A stretch of 64,000 nt of DNA from G016756615 sp050958605. Lineage in GTDB: Bacteria; Pseudomonadota; Alphaproteobacteria; Rhizobiales; Rhizobiaceae. The translations under genes and the position numbers were made by a program. The notes beneath the pieces were generated by a model. It was given only the letters and a program-made list of their open reading frames with translations. It did not search any database and was not told the origin of the DNA. The stretch covers positions 1 to 64,000 of the forward strand of contig NZ_JBJHDO010000009.1 of NCBI RefSeq assembly GCF_050958605.1. The letters are read 5' to 3'. Shown one piece after another: positions 16,272 through 25,389 of this stretch (within the stretch, counting starts at the first letter, position 1; every line of letters begins with the position of its first letter).

Positions 16272-17707
16272 CTGCTCCGCGCCTCACGGTCGTCGAGATC
16301 ACCAGACGCGAGCGTCCATACAAATTGCGCATGCCTTTCCGCTTCGGCGTGATGACGGCGACTCACGGCCGTCAGGCCGTTATCGCTGTGCGGATCCGCC
16401 TGGGCGATGGGCGGGAAGGGCTCGGCTACGCCGCCGAGGCGCTCGGCGCCAAATGGTTCGACAAGAACCCGGCGCTCAGCGACGACGACAATCACCATCA
16501 GCTCCGCAAGGCGATCGAGCTGGCGGGAGAAGCCTATCTTTCGGCCGAGCCCTCGACCGCCTTCGGGCTTTTTGCCGACAATTACCGCAGCCATCTCCAC
16601 ATCTGTGCGGCAATCGACCTCAATCCGCTGGTCGCGAGCTATGGCCCCGCGCTTATCGACCGCGCGGTGTTCGACGCGCTCTGCCGCATCCACGGGGCCA
16701 GCTTCTATCAGGCGACAAGGAGCAATCTCGCCGGCATAGACAGTCATCCGGTCGCACCGGAACTGGAAGGCGTCGACATCGGCGCCCTGCTGCGCAGCCT
16801 CAACCCGGCTTCGACAATCGACGTGCGCCACACGGTCGGCCTTCTCGACCCTATAACGCGCGCCGACCAGACGGAGCGCATTGGAGACGGACTTCCCGAG
16901 ACGCTGGAAGAAGTGATCGCGACCTATGGCAACCGCTATTTCAAGATCAAGGTCGGCGGCGACGACGCGGCGGATCTGGAAAGGCTTGAACGCATCGCCT
17001 CCGTGCTCGACCGTTCGCCCGAACCTTATTTCCTGACTCTCGACGGAAACGAACAATATGAGAGCGCCGAGAGCGCGCTGGCGCTTCTCCGGCGCATCGA
17101 CGAGAGCGAGGGCCTTCGGCGGCTGAGAGCCTCGATGCTCTATCTGGAGCAACCCATCAAGCGCGCCGTCGCCCTGTCGCAGCCGGTCGAGACGCTGGCC
17201 GCGCTCACGCCCGTCATCATCGACGAGTCCGACGGCGAGCTCTCCTCTTTCCCCCGGGCGCGCGCTCTCGGCTATCGCGGTGTCTCTTCCAAGGCGTGCA
17301 AGGGCTTCTACAAGTCGCTCATCAATCTCGTCCGCTGCCGCGTCTGGAATGCGGAGGGGCCCGACCGTCACTTCCTGTCCGCGGAAGATCTGACCTGCGA
17401 GCCCGGCGTCGCGCTCCAGCAGGACCTCGCGCTGGTCAATATGCTCGGCCTCACCCATGTCGAGCGCAACGCGCATCATTTCATCGACGGCTTCGACGGC
17501 CGGCCCGAGGCCGAGGCGATGGCCTGGCGGCAGGCTCACGCCGACCTCTACGCGCTTCAGGGCGGGCGGGTGCGGCTCGCCATCACCGACGGTCGGCTTG
17601 GCATCGGATCCCTGGATACGCCCGGCTTCGGCAGCGGCGCCGTGCCCGATCTCGAAGCCACCGAGCCGATGCCGGTTGCGCGTTGGCCGCTTGGGAATGC
17701 GGCATGA
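16268..17707 (+). CDS. Enolase superfamily protein (mandelate racemase/muconate lactonizing enzyme-like)
   Basis: 479 residues, about 100 longer than typical members. The KxK general base pair is seen in YFKIKVGGDD; metal ligands are D in LTLDGNEQYE, E in LYLEQPIK and the acidic pair in IIDESDGE; SSKACKGFYKS precedes the C-terminal region. Superfamily members abstract a proton next to a carboxylate, then racemise, dehydrate or cycloisomerise. The start is a TTG overlapping the ATPase stop; the first 20 residues lead directly into the capping domain, so a later start is less likely. It overlaps the amidase gene by 4 bp (ATGA). Confidence 0.87.
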   Translation: MTAPRLTVVEITRRERPYKLRMPFRFGVMTATHGRQAVIAVRIRLGDGREGLGYAAEALGAKWFDKNPALSDDDNHHQLRKAIELAGEAYLSAEPSTAFGLFADNYRSHLHICAAIDLNPLVASYGPALIDRAVFDALCRIHGASFYQATRSNLAGIDSHPVAPELEGVDIGALLRSLNPASTIDVRHTVGLLDPITRADQTERIGDGLPETLEEVIATYGNRYFKIKVGGDDAADLERLERIASVLDRSPEPYFLTLDGNEQYESAESALALLRRIDESEGLRRLRASMLYLEQPIKRAVALSQPVETLAALTPVIIDESDGELSSFPRARALGYRGVSSKACKGFYKSLINLVRCRVWNAEGPDRHFLSAEDLTCEPGVALQQDLALVNMLGLTHVERNAHHFIDGFDGRPEAEAMAWRQAHADLYALQGGRVRLAITDGRLGIGSLDTPGFGSGAVPDLEATEPMPVARWPLGNAA

Positions 17708-19140
17708 TCGGTGACTATGCCGGCTATGACGCGCTAGGTCTGGCGGAACTGGTTCGCACGCGACAGGTCTCGGCTGCCGAACTTCTGGAAACCGTGCTCG
17801 ATCGAGCCGCTGCGGTCAATCCGCGCCTCAACGCCATCGTCACGCCGCTTTACGAACAGGCCCGCGAGGCCGTAGCGGCCGGCTTGCCGGAAGGGCCTTT
17901 CGCCGGCGTTCCCTATGTCTTCAAGGAACTTGTCGTCTCGGTGAAAGGCGCGCCGACCACTTCGGCTTCGCGTCTCTTCGCCGACAACATGCCTGTCGCG
18001 GACAGCGAAATCGTGCGCCGCTGCAGACAGGCGGGGCTCGTCGTGATCGGCAAGACGAACTCGTCTGAATTCGGGCTCTCGGCCGCGACCGAGCCGGCGC
18101 TTTTCGGGGCGACGCGCAATCCCTGGGATTTGAGCCTGTCGCCGGGCGGGTCGAGCGGCGGTTCGGCCGCCGCGGTGGCGGCAGGCTTGCTGCCCATGGG
18201 CCATGCCAGCGACGGCGGCGGCTCCATCCGTATTCCCGCGGCATGCTGCGGGTTGTTCGGCCTCAAGCCCACGCGGGCTCGCATCACCGCCGGGCCGGAG
18301 GGCGGGGAGGGGTTGGCCGGTCTCGCCAATCAGCATGCGGTGACATGGAGCGTGCGCGACAGCGCGGCCCTGCTCGACGCCACGGCAGGCCGCTTGCCAG
18401 GCGACCCCTATTTCGCCTCGCCGCCACAACGCTCCTACCAGGAGGAGGCTGGACGCGACCCCGGCAGGTTGCGTATCGCCTATTCCGCGAAGTCCCTTCA
18501 TGGCGCGCCGGTCGATTCCGAGATTGTCGCGGCGACCGAGGATGCGGCCCGGCTCTGCTCTGCGCTGGGCCATGAGGTGAGTGAAGCTTCGCCGGCTTTC
18601 GACTTCGAAGCCGTGCGCGAGGGCTTCGCTGCCGTTTTCGCCGCGAATTGCATGGCAAGTATCGCGCGGGCGACAGGTGGGCGGCTCCCGCCGGAGGGGT
18701 CGGTGGAGCCGCTCACCCGGGCCATCGCGGAGCGTGGGCTCGCCATGCCGGCGGCGGACTACATCAGGCATCTTCAGGTGTTGCACCGCGAGAGCCGCGC
18801 CATCGCGCGCTTCTACCAGCAATATGACGTCTGGCTCACCCCGACACTGGCGATGCCGCCTCGGCCGACCGGTTATTTCGACGTCAATGACACCGATGTG
18901 GATCGCTGGCTGGAAAGGCTGCTCGCCTTCACGCCCTTTGCCTTTCTCGCCAATATTACTGGCCAGCCGGCCATGTCCGTGCCCCTCGGCGAAAGCCAGA
19001 TCGGCCTGCCGATCGGCTGCCATTTCACGGCGCGCTACGGCGAAGAAGGCTTGCTTTTCCAGCTTGCCGGGCAGTTCGAACGCGCGCGGCCCTGGACGAT
19101 GAGGCGGCCCAACTTTCCATGCGGTCTGGCAACGGACTGA
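17704..19140 (+). CDS. Amidase (amidase signature family)
   Basis: 478 residues with the Ser-cisSer-Lys amidase core: the glycine/serine signature SPGGSSGGSAAAVAAG followed by GHASDGGGSIRIPAACCG, and the catalytic lysine in PYVFKELVVSVKG (normally FKD, here FKE). These enzymes hydrolyse amides to acid and ammonia; GatA has the same fold, but the single-gene context here points to catabolism. Last gene of the operon, ATGA overlap with the preceding gene. Amide hydrolysis plus an NMT1-type receptor suggests an N-containing substrate. Confidence 0.9.
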   Translation: MIGDYAGYDALGLAELVRTRQVSAAELLETVLDRAAAVNPRLNAIVTPLYEQAREAVAAGLPEGPFAGVPYVFKELVVSVKGAPTTSASRLFADNMPVADSEIVRRCRQAGLVVIGKTNSSEFGLSAATEPALFGATRNPWDLSLSPGGSSGGSAAAVAAGLLPMGHASDGGGSIRIPAACCGLFGLKPTRARITAGPEGGEGLAGLANQHAVTWSVRDSAALLDATAGRLPGDPYFASPPQRSYQEEAGRDPGRLRIAYSAKSLHGAPVDSEIVAATEDAARLCSALGHEVSEASPAFDFEAVREGFAAVFAANCMASIARATGGRLPPEGSVEPLTRAIAERGLAMPAADYIRHLQVLHRESRAIARFYQQYDVWLTPTLAMPPRPTGYFDVNDTDVDRWLERLLAFTPFAFLANITGQPAMSVPLGESQIGLPIGCHFTARYGEEGLLFQLAGQFERARPWTMRRPNFPCGLATD

Positions 19141-19167
19141 TCGATCGCGTAGCGTTCCGCGTTCGCC

Positions 19168-19191
19168 GCTCCGCTAAATTAAAGACGGAGC
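19168..19191 (+). terminator. Weak hairpin after the amidase gene
   Basis: GCTCCG / CGGAGC stem with a 12-nt A/T-rich loop and TTT after it, 27 bp past the amidase stop, between convergent genes. Confidence 0.35.
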
Positions 19192-19290
19192 TTTCGCGGT
19201 CGCCACGCCGACGTCAGAACGAGGCCTTTTGCTGAACTTGACGCACACAACTTGCGCCATGCCAGCGCAAGGCGCGCCCGGAGCCGCTGC

Positions 19291-21492
19291 TCACACCTTC
19301 AACTCAGTGCTGTCGATGGGCAGCCTTCGCAGACGCGTGCCTGTTGCCGCAAAGATCGCGTTGGTCACGGCGGGGGCGATTGCCGAGGTCCCTGTTTCGC
19401 CTATGCCGCCGGGCGGATCGGAACTTTGGACAATATGGACCTCGATGGCTGGGGTCTCGTTCATCCGCAGGATTTGATAGGTGTCGAAGTTCGATTGTTC
19501 GACGCGTCCGTCCTTGAGGGTGACCGCCCCGTAAAGCGCTGCGGTGATGCCGAAGACGACCCCGCTCTGGACCTGCGCGCGAACGGTATCGGGATTGACG
19601 ACAGTGCCGCAATCGACAGCGCAGACCACGCGCTTGACCTTGACCTCTCCCGCTTTCGAAACCTCGACTTCGGCAACCTGCGCCATGTAGGACGCGAAGA
19701 CGAATTGAACGGAGACGCCGCGGCCAGCTCTCTCCGGCAATGGCTGGCCCCAGCCGGCTTTTTCCGCCGCAAGTTCAAGCACGGCTTTGGCGCGCGGCGA
19801 TTTGTCGAGGAGACCCAGCCTGAAGGATACCGGATCCTGCTTCGCCGCAGCCGCCATCTCATCCATGAAGCTCTCAGTCACGAAGACGTTGTGGGACGGC
19901 CCGACGCTGCGCCAAAACGCTGTCGGAATACCCGGCGGTTCCACGCGCGCATATTCGACATGCATGTTCGGGAGATCATAGGTCAGGTCGATCGCGCCTT
20001 CTGTCGTGTCGGGGTCGAGACCGTTGTTGAAACCCGGCGGTACCCATCGCGCGATGACGGAGGAGCCTGCAAAGCGGTTGTTCCAGGCGATCAGCTTTCC
20101 CTCCGCGTCGAGACCGCCGGAGATCCGGTCGAGGAAAGCGGGTCTGTACATGTCGTGCTGGATGTCTTCCTCGCGCGTCCAGACGACCTTGACGGGCCCG
20201 TCGACTTGCCTCGCTATCTGGACGGCGCGAACGACGCCATCTGCCTCAAGCCGCCGTCCGAATCCGCCACCGATCAAATGGTTGTGGACCGCTACCTTTT
20301 CCAAGGGCATGCCGGCGACTTCGGCTGCCATCGCCTGGGCCCGCGCGATCGCCTGGGTGCCGACCCAGATTTCGCAGCTGTCCGCACGGGCGTGGACCGT
20401 ACAGTTCATCGGCTCCATTGTGGCATGCGCGAGGAACGGAACCTGATAGGTCGCCTCGATCTTGATGACGGCATCCGCCATGGCACGATCGACATCACCG
20501 ATGTTCTGCGCGACCGCTCCCGGAGCGAGCGTAGCCTTGTCGAGCTCTTCCACGATCGTGTCTGTAGTGACCTCGGCATGTGGGCCCTCGTCCCATTCGA
20601 TCGTCAGCGCTGCAAGGCCCTTTTTTGCCGCCCCCATATGGTCGGCCACTACGGCGACGGCGTCGTCGAGCTGCACGATCTGGCGCACGCCCTTAATGGC
20701 CTTTGCCGCCGCATCGTCGACGCTTTTCACCCGGCCGCCGAAGACTGGTGATTGCGCCAGGGTTGCGATCGTCAGCCCCGGTAGCCGGACATCGATGCCA
20801 TAGAGGGCCGATCCGTCGACCTTGCCGGGTGCGTCTAGCCGTTTTGCCGCGGTGCCGATGAGCTTGAAGTCCTCCGGTTTCTTGAGCGCGACGTTTTGCG
20901 GGATCGGCATCCCGGCGGCGTCACCGGCCAGCTCGCCATAGGGGATGTGCTTTCCTGTCGGCAAGTGATGCACTTCGCCAGTGCGGGCGGCGCAAGACGT
21001 CGGGTCGACGTTCCACTGTTTTGCAGCCGCCGCTATCAGCATGGTCCTGGCCGTGGCCCCGGCTTCCCGCAGGGGCTGCCACGCCCCACGGATCGCGTTC
21101 GAGTTGCCGGTCGCCTGGATTCCGCCAAGCAAAGGGTTGCCGTAGAGCTTCTCATCCGGTGGTGCGTGTTCCAGCCGAACTTGCTTCAGCTCGACTTCCA
21201 GTTCCTCGGCAAGCAGCATGGGGATGGAGGTATAGGTGCCCTGCCCCATTTCGACATAGGGCATGGTGAGGACGACCTCTCCGTCGCTGCCGATGCGGAT
21301 GAAGGCGTTCGGCGCGAAGCCGGCGGCGCCTGCCGCTTTCGCGCCACCATTTGCGAAGGGTATGTTCAAGCTGAGCATCAGCCCTCCGCCTGCGGCTGCT
21401 CCGACCTGGAGAAACCGACGACGGGAGAAAGTGCCGGCCGATTCTGCTCGTGCCGAGTCGGCGAAGTTGGGTGTTTGTCGATAGAGGTTCAT
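19291..21492 (-). CDS. iorB: Molybdopterin-dependent oxidoreductase, large subunit (IorB/xanthine dehydrogenase family)
   Basis: 733 residues of the molybdenum hydroxylase family in its two-domain IorB form (isoquinoline 1-oxidoreductase, aldehyde oxidases). A Tat signal (SRRRFLQVGAAAGGGLML) marks periplasmic export with cofactor inserted. Motifs include VEMGQGTYTSIPMLLAEEL, GGGFGRRLEADGV and, at the C terminus, PPGGIGETGTSAIAPAV with the catalytic glutamate of GETG. The frame is open 207 bases further upstream into the small-subunit gene, but MNLYRQTPNF is the natural start. It follows the 2Fe-2S subunit gene by 2 bp. The actual substrate (aldehyde or N-heterocycle) is not readable. Confidence 0.92.
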   Translation of the reverse strand: MNLYRQTPNFADSARAESAGTFSRRRFLQVGAAAGGGLMLSLNIPFANGGAKAAGAAGFAPNAFIRIGSDGEVVLTMPYVEMGQGTYTSIPMLLAEELEVELKQVRLEHAPPDEKLYGNPLLGGIQATGNSNAIRGAWQPLREAGATARTMLIAAAAKQWNVDPTSCAARTGEVHHLPTGKHIPYGELAGDAAGMPIPQNVALKKPEDFKLIGTAAKRLDAPGKVDGSALYGIDVRLPGLTIATLAQSPVFGGRVKSVDDAAAKAIKGVRQIVQLDDAVAVVADHMGAAKKGLAALTIEWDEGPHAEVTTDTIVEELDKATLAPGAVAQNIGDVDRAMADAVIKIEATYQVPFLAHATMEPMNCTVHARADSCEIWVGTQAIARAQAMAAEVAGMPLEKVAVHNHLIGGGFGRRLEADGVVRAVQIARQVDGPVKVVWTREEDIQHDMYRPAFLDRISGGLDAEGKLIAWNNRFAGSSVIARWVPPGFNNGLDPDTTEGAIDLTYDLPNMHVEYARVEPPGIPTAFWRSVGPSHNVFVTESFMDEMAAAAKQDPVSFRLGLLDKSPRAKAVLELAAEKAGWGQPLPERAGRGVSVQFVFASYMAQVAEVEVSKAGEVKVKRVVCAVDCGTVVNPDTVRAQVQSGVVFGITAALYGAVTLKDGRVEQSNFDTYQILRMNETPAIEVHIVQSSDPPGGIGETGTSAIAPAVTNAIFAATGTRLRRLPIDSTELKV

Positions 21493-21494
21493 GA

Positions 21495-21965
21495 TCAGCC
21501 TCCCTGTCCATTCGACTGCGCGGCCTGCTTGATCGCCTCGCGAATCCGAAGATAGGTCCCGCACCGGCAGATGTTGCCGGACATCGCATCGTCGATATCC
21601 GCATCCGACGGATGCGGATTGCTCGCGAGGAGCGCGGCGGCGGACATGATCTGTCCAGACTGGCAATAGCCGCACTGGACGACCTCCCGATCCAGCCATG
21701 CCGTCTGTATCCTGGCGCCGGCGGCAGTCTTGCCGATCGCCTCAATGGTTGTGACCTCGGAGTCGCCGATGCCGTCGATTGCGGTGATGCAGGATCTGGT
21801 GGCGATGCCGTCGATGTGCACCGTACAGGCGCCGCAAAGCGCCATGCCGCATCCGAACTTCGTGCCCGTCATGCCGAGCACGTCACGCAGCACCCAAAGG
21901 AGTGGCGTGTCGCCGTCGACATCGACGCTGTGCGTGTCTCCGTTGACTTTGATCATGTAGCCCAT
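21495..21965 (-). CDS. iorA: 2Fe-2S subunit of molybdenum hydroxylase
   Basis: 156 residues with two 2Fe-2S domains: plant-type CGMALCGACTVHIDG with a further C in TRSCIT, and the C-terminal helical domain CGYCQSGQIM ... CRCGTYLRI. Typical small subunit of IorAB or aldehyde oxidoreductases, passing electrons from the molybdenum site. Start at MGYMIKV: the frame is open further upstream, but GAGGTGAGG lies just before this ATG. Cytochrome c subunits often found with IorAB are not in this window. Confidence 0.93.
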   Translation of the reverse strand: MGYMIKVNGDTHSVDVDGDTPLLWVLRDVLGMTGTKFGCGMALCGACTVHIDGIATRSCITAIDGIGDSEVTTIEAIGKTAAGARIQTAWLDREVVQCGYCQSGQIMSAAALLASNPHPSDADIDDAMSGNICRCGTYLRIREAIKQAAQSNGQGG

Positions 21966-22429
21966 GGCGTCCTCACCTCTTGCTCGAAACAGCCGGCGAT
22001 GCCCGGCTCTTGCTGTTCGCTCGTTGTGAGCGGGTCCCCAAAGCAGACGAAGAGAGTCGACTTTCGAGTGCTTCAGCTCTGGTGAAATGCGTGCAGGCTT
22101 CTTGAGTTGAATCGATGCTTGCCGAGCAACGTTCAAATAAAATTCAGACATATATTATAGTATACTTTACCAAGGAGCGCACGGGCGAATTGCTCATGCC
22201 GAAGGGCGTCATGAATAAATGCCAGCGTCCGAAGACGGGCGTTTCGAACCAAGTGGGTGCCCAATCGATCAGAAAATTGCAGCACTGCTCGATCGATGAT
22301 CACGCGACCAGGCGATCGCGGAAGGTTCGGGCCGGCCCGTTTGTATCGCGCTCCTCATCCGCTACGATGGGCGCTCTCGATGAGGCTCGCACACCTTTCT
22401 CGAAGCGAGCGGAACATGCGGAGCGAGCG
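21966..22429. other. Divergent promoter region between iorA and the alkylation repair gene
   Basis: 464 bp. An A/T-rich block around 22130-22175 contains TATATTATAGTATACTTTAC, with promoter-like hexamers. Frames open through the rest show no recognisable protein. No RNA gene seen. Confidence 0.45.
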
Positions 22430-23095
22430 ATGAGCACAATCAAGGACGTCATGCGCGAGCTCGCCGTACTCGAAGACCCGAAGATGCGGGAAGCCAACGA
22501 ACGCCGTGGTGACGATCACGGCGTTAACCTCACCCGGCTTCGCACTCTCGCCAAGCGGCTGAAGACGCAGCATGAACTTGCGCTCCAGCTCTGGGCTACG
22601 GGCGACACCGCGGCGCGCCTTCTTGCCACCCTGGTATGCAAGCCCAAGGCATTCTCGGCGGCCGAACTCGACGCGATGGTCCGCGATATAGGCTCTCCCA
22701 AGCTCCTCGACTGGTTCATCGTGAACGTGGTGAAGCCCGGTCGCCACGCCGAGGAATTGCGTCCGGGCTGGAAGGACGGCGACGATCTCGTCGGCCGCGC
22801 CGGCTGGAGCCTGACGACCGACAGGGTCGTCAGGAATGCTGAGGGCCTCGATCTCGATGCGTTGCTCGACCAGATCGAGGAGGAGATGAAGCAGGCACCT
22901 GCCCAGAAGCAGTGGGCCATGAATCATTGCCTCGCAGAGATCGGCATTCACCATCCCGAATGCCGCAGGCGAGCAATCGGCATCGGCGAGCGGCTCGCTG
23001 TCCTTATGGACTACCCGGCCTCACCCGGCTGCACGCCGCCTTACGCGCCGGTCTGGATCGCCGAGATGGTTCGCCGTCGCGAGGAGGGTGCTTGA
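22430..23095 (+). CDS. DNA alkylation repair protein (AlkD-like HEAT-repeat family)
   Basis: 221 residues related to AlkD-type DNA glycosylases, HEAT-like helical-repeat proteins that excise alkylated purines. Conserved stretches of the small bacterial branch are visible: LRTLAKRLKTQHELALQLW, KQWAMNHCLAEIGIHHPE and YPASPGCTPPYAPVWIAEM. Reading continues open upstream but the ATG at 22430 gives the family start MSTIKDVMREL. Alone in its unit, followed 107 bp later by the luciferase-like gene in the same direction. Confidence 0.82.
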   Translation: MSTIKDVMRELAVLEDPKMREANERRGDDHGVNLTRLRTLAKRLKTQHELALQLWATGDTAARLLATLVCKPKAFSAAELDAMVRDIGSPKLLDWFIVNVVKPGRHAEELRPGWKDGDDLVGRAGWSLTTDRVVRNAEGLDLDALLDQIEEEMKQAPAQKQWAMNHCLAEIGIHHPECRRRAIGIGERLAVLMDYPASPGCTPPYAPVWIAEMVRRREEGA

Positions 23096-23201
23096 TGACA
23101 AGATCTTCCTGGCGCCAAGCCGCCTCCTCGGGGAACTGGTTGGCGTTCCAACGTCGTGTCATTTGGAACCACGGTCCGCGCGTGCTAAATCCCTTCGCAT
23201 C

Positions 23202-24221
23202 ATGAAGAAGATCGGCTTCCTATCGTTCGGGCATTGGTCGCCCTCGCCCCAGTCGCAGACGCGGTCGGCATCCGATGCGCTTCTCCAATCGATCGACCTG
23301 GCAGTCGCCGCGGAGGAACTCGGCGCGGACGGCGCCTATTTCCGTGTGCATCACTTTGCGCGGCAGCTCGCCTCGCCATTTCCCCTGATGGCTGCCGTCG
23401 GCGCGAGAACCAGGCGCATCGAGATCGGCACGGCGGTCATCGACATGCGCTACGAGAACCCGCTCTACATGGCCGAAGATGCGGGCGCGGCCGATCTCAT
23501 CGCCGGCGGGCGCCTGCAATTGGGCATTAGCCGCGGGTCGCCCGAGCAGGTGATCGACGGCTGGCGGTACTTCGGCTACGTCCCGCAGGACCGCCAGAGC
23601 GATGCCGACATGGCTCGGCAACATGCCGAGGTATTTCTGGACGTGTTACGCGGCCAAGGATTTGCGCGGCCCAATCCTCGCCCGATGTTCCCCAACCCAC
23701 CCGGACTATTGCGCATCGAGCCGCATTCGGAGGGGTTGCGTGAACGGATCTGGTGGGGCGCCGCCACCAACGCCACAGCGGAATGGGCGGCCGGATTGGG
23801 GATGAACCTGCAGAGTTCCACGCTCAAATTCGACGAAACCGGCAAGCCTTTCCATATCCAGCAGGCTGAACAGATCCGGGCCTTTCGTGAAGCCTGGAAA
23901 CTGGCCGGCCACGAGCGCGAGCCTCGGGTGTCGGTCAGCCGCAGCATCTTTGCGCTGGTTGACGACCGCGACCGCGCTTTTTTCGGCGGTAATGAGAGCG
24001 ATGACCACTTCGGCTACATAGAGGCCGATACCCGTGCCGTTTTTGGCCGCACCTATGCCGCGGAGCCGGATGTCCTTGTCGAACAACTCAGGGAAGACGA
24101 GGCAATCGCCGAGGCCGATACGCTGCTCCTGACCGTCCCCAACCAGCTCGGCGTCGACTACAACGCGCATGTCATCGAGGCGATTCTGAAACACGTCGCG
24201 CCGGCCCTGGGTTGGCGCTGA
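23202..24221 (+). CDS. LLM class flavin-dependent oxidoreductase (luciferase-like monooxygenase)
   Basis: 339 residues of the bacterial luciferase-like TIM barrel family, which uses reduced FMN or F420 and O2. Recognised from MKKIGFLSFGHW, the strand GADGAYFRVHHFARQLASPFPL, RIEIGTAVIDMRYENPLYMAEDAGAAD (split here only for reading) and LQLGISRGSPEQVIDGW. MKKIG is chosen as start over an ATG/GTG 114 bases upstream because the family begins here. Substrate unknown. Converges with the AraC gene. Confidence 0.88.
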   Translation: MKKIGFLSFGHWSPSPQSQTRSASDALLQSIDLAVAAEELGADGAYFRVHHFARQLASPFPLMAAVGARTRRIEIGTAVIDMRYENPLYMAEDAGAADLIAGGRLQLGISRGSPEQVIDGWRYFGYVPQDRQSDADMARQHAEVFLDVLRGQGFARPNPRPMFPNPPGLLRIEPHSEGLRERIWWGAATNATAEWAAGLGMNLQSSTLKFDETGKPFHIQQAEQIRAFREAWKLAGHEREPRVSVSRSIFALVDDRDRAFFGGNESDDHFGYIEADTRAVFGRTYAAEPDVLVEQLREDEAIAEADTLLLTVPNQLGVDYNAHVIEAILKHVAPALGWR

Positions 24222-24321
24222 CGTTTCCTTGAGTGCCATGTTGGCCAACGTCATCCAGGGATGATGAGCGTTCGCGCTGGGCCCCCCGGCAGAACAGAGG
24301 GGGGTGAGGACGGCAGCGGGC

Positions 24322-25302
24322 TTATAACTGGGGCCGCATCGAGCCGGGCGCCTGCCCGATCACCCGCTTGAAGGCGCGGCTGAAGGCCGCCTGGGAACCG
24401 TAGCCGAGGCGGTGGGCGGCCGCTTCGATCGGCATCCGGTCGCGTCCGATCCACTGCGCCGCGAGCCGCATCCTGAGTTCCGTGAGATAACGCACCGGCG
24501 TCATTCCGGTCATGTCGAGAAAACGCTCGGCGAAGACCGAGCGGGAACTTCCCATTTCAGCCGCAAGCTCGGCCACCGTCCAGTTTCTGCCGGGGTCGCG
24601 ATGGAGCGCGCCGATGACGCGGCCCAGGCGGGGGTCGCGAAGGGCCGCGACCCAGCCGCTCGCGTCTCCACAGCCGCATTCCACCCAGGCTCGGACGACG
24701 AACGCCGAAACGACATCGGCGAGCCGGGCCAGGATACCGGCAAAGCCTGCGCGAGCGTCTCGGGCCTCGCGTTCCATCGCCTCCAGCATCGGCAGGATCT
24801 CCGGATAGCGTTCTAGAAGCGTGCCGACGAGCATCACTTCAGGCATGAGCGCCACGAGCGGATGCATGGCGCCGAGATCGAATTCCATGCACCCGCTGAA
24901 GATGAGCGCATTCGTCGACGGGCAGCCCTCGCCCGAACATGACTTGATGGCGCTGACGCTCCGGCACAGAGGGCTGGACTGGAAGGCTGCGATGTCGCGG
25001 CCGATGAGATCCGGCGCGGACACGAGATCGTGCTCGCCGCCACGAGGCAGAAGCACGGCATCGCCGGTGTTCATGGCCTGGACGGTCTCGCCACCGCCGC
25101 GCAGGAAGACGGGGCCACGGGCGATGAAGTGAAACTGTGCCCGTCCTTCCACGGTGCCGAAGCGCAGCCCGAAAGGCGGTGTGATCTCGATGCGGCGGTA
25201 ATCGAGCCCGACGAGCCGCATGCCCATGAGCAGCTCGCTCACGAGATCGGCCGGAATGCGCCGCTCCTGTCCGGTGCGATTTTCGGATTTTCGATCAAGC
25301 AT
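24322..25302 (-). CDS. AraC family transcriptional regulator (cupin type)
   Basis: 326 residues: N-terminal cupin-like sensor (AQFHFIARGPVFLRGGG, then LPRGGEHDL) with a cysteine-bearing loop SCSGEGCPS, and a C-terminal AraC DNA-binding domain (WTVAELAAEMGSSRSVFAERF and AHRLGYGSQAAFSRAFKRVIG). The CxxxxC loop is conserved in a branch of regulators that respond to reactive electrophiles or oxidants. It is divergent from the MFS gene (87 bp apart) and very likely controls that transporter and the reductase behind it. Confidence 0.9.
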   Translation of the reverse strand: MLDRKSENRTGQERRIPADLVSELLMGMRLVGLDYRRIEITPPFGLRFGTVEGRAQFHFIARGPVFLRGGGETVQAMNTGDAVLLPRGGEHDLVSAPDLIGRDIAAFQSSPLCRSVSAIKSCSGEGCPSTNALIFSGCMEFDLGAMHPLVALMPEVMLVGTLLERYPEILPMLEAMEREARDARAGFAGILARLADVVSAFVVRAWVECGCGDASGWVAALRDPRLGRVIGALHRDPGRNWTVAELAAEMGSSRSVFAERFLDMTGMTPVRYLTELRMRLAAQWIGRDRMPIEAAAHRLGYGSQAAFSRAFKRVIGQAPGSMRPQL

Positions 25303-25389
25303 TCCGGATTCTATGACATAGCACGTCCGAAAAGTCCACCCTACTTCTGCTGCACTGCAAAATATCTCGTCTTGCGAAAGGGCCTACGG

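Noticed and set aside
19252..20751. 499-codon plus-strand frame over the molybdenum hydroxylase gene
   Set aside because: Antisense shadow of iorB; composition dominated by Arg, Asp and Gly without hydrophobic core pattern.
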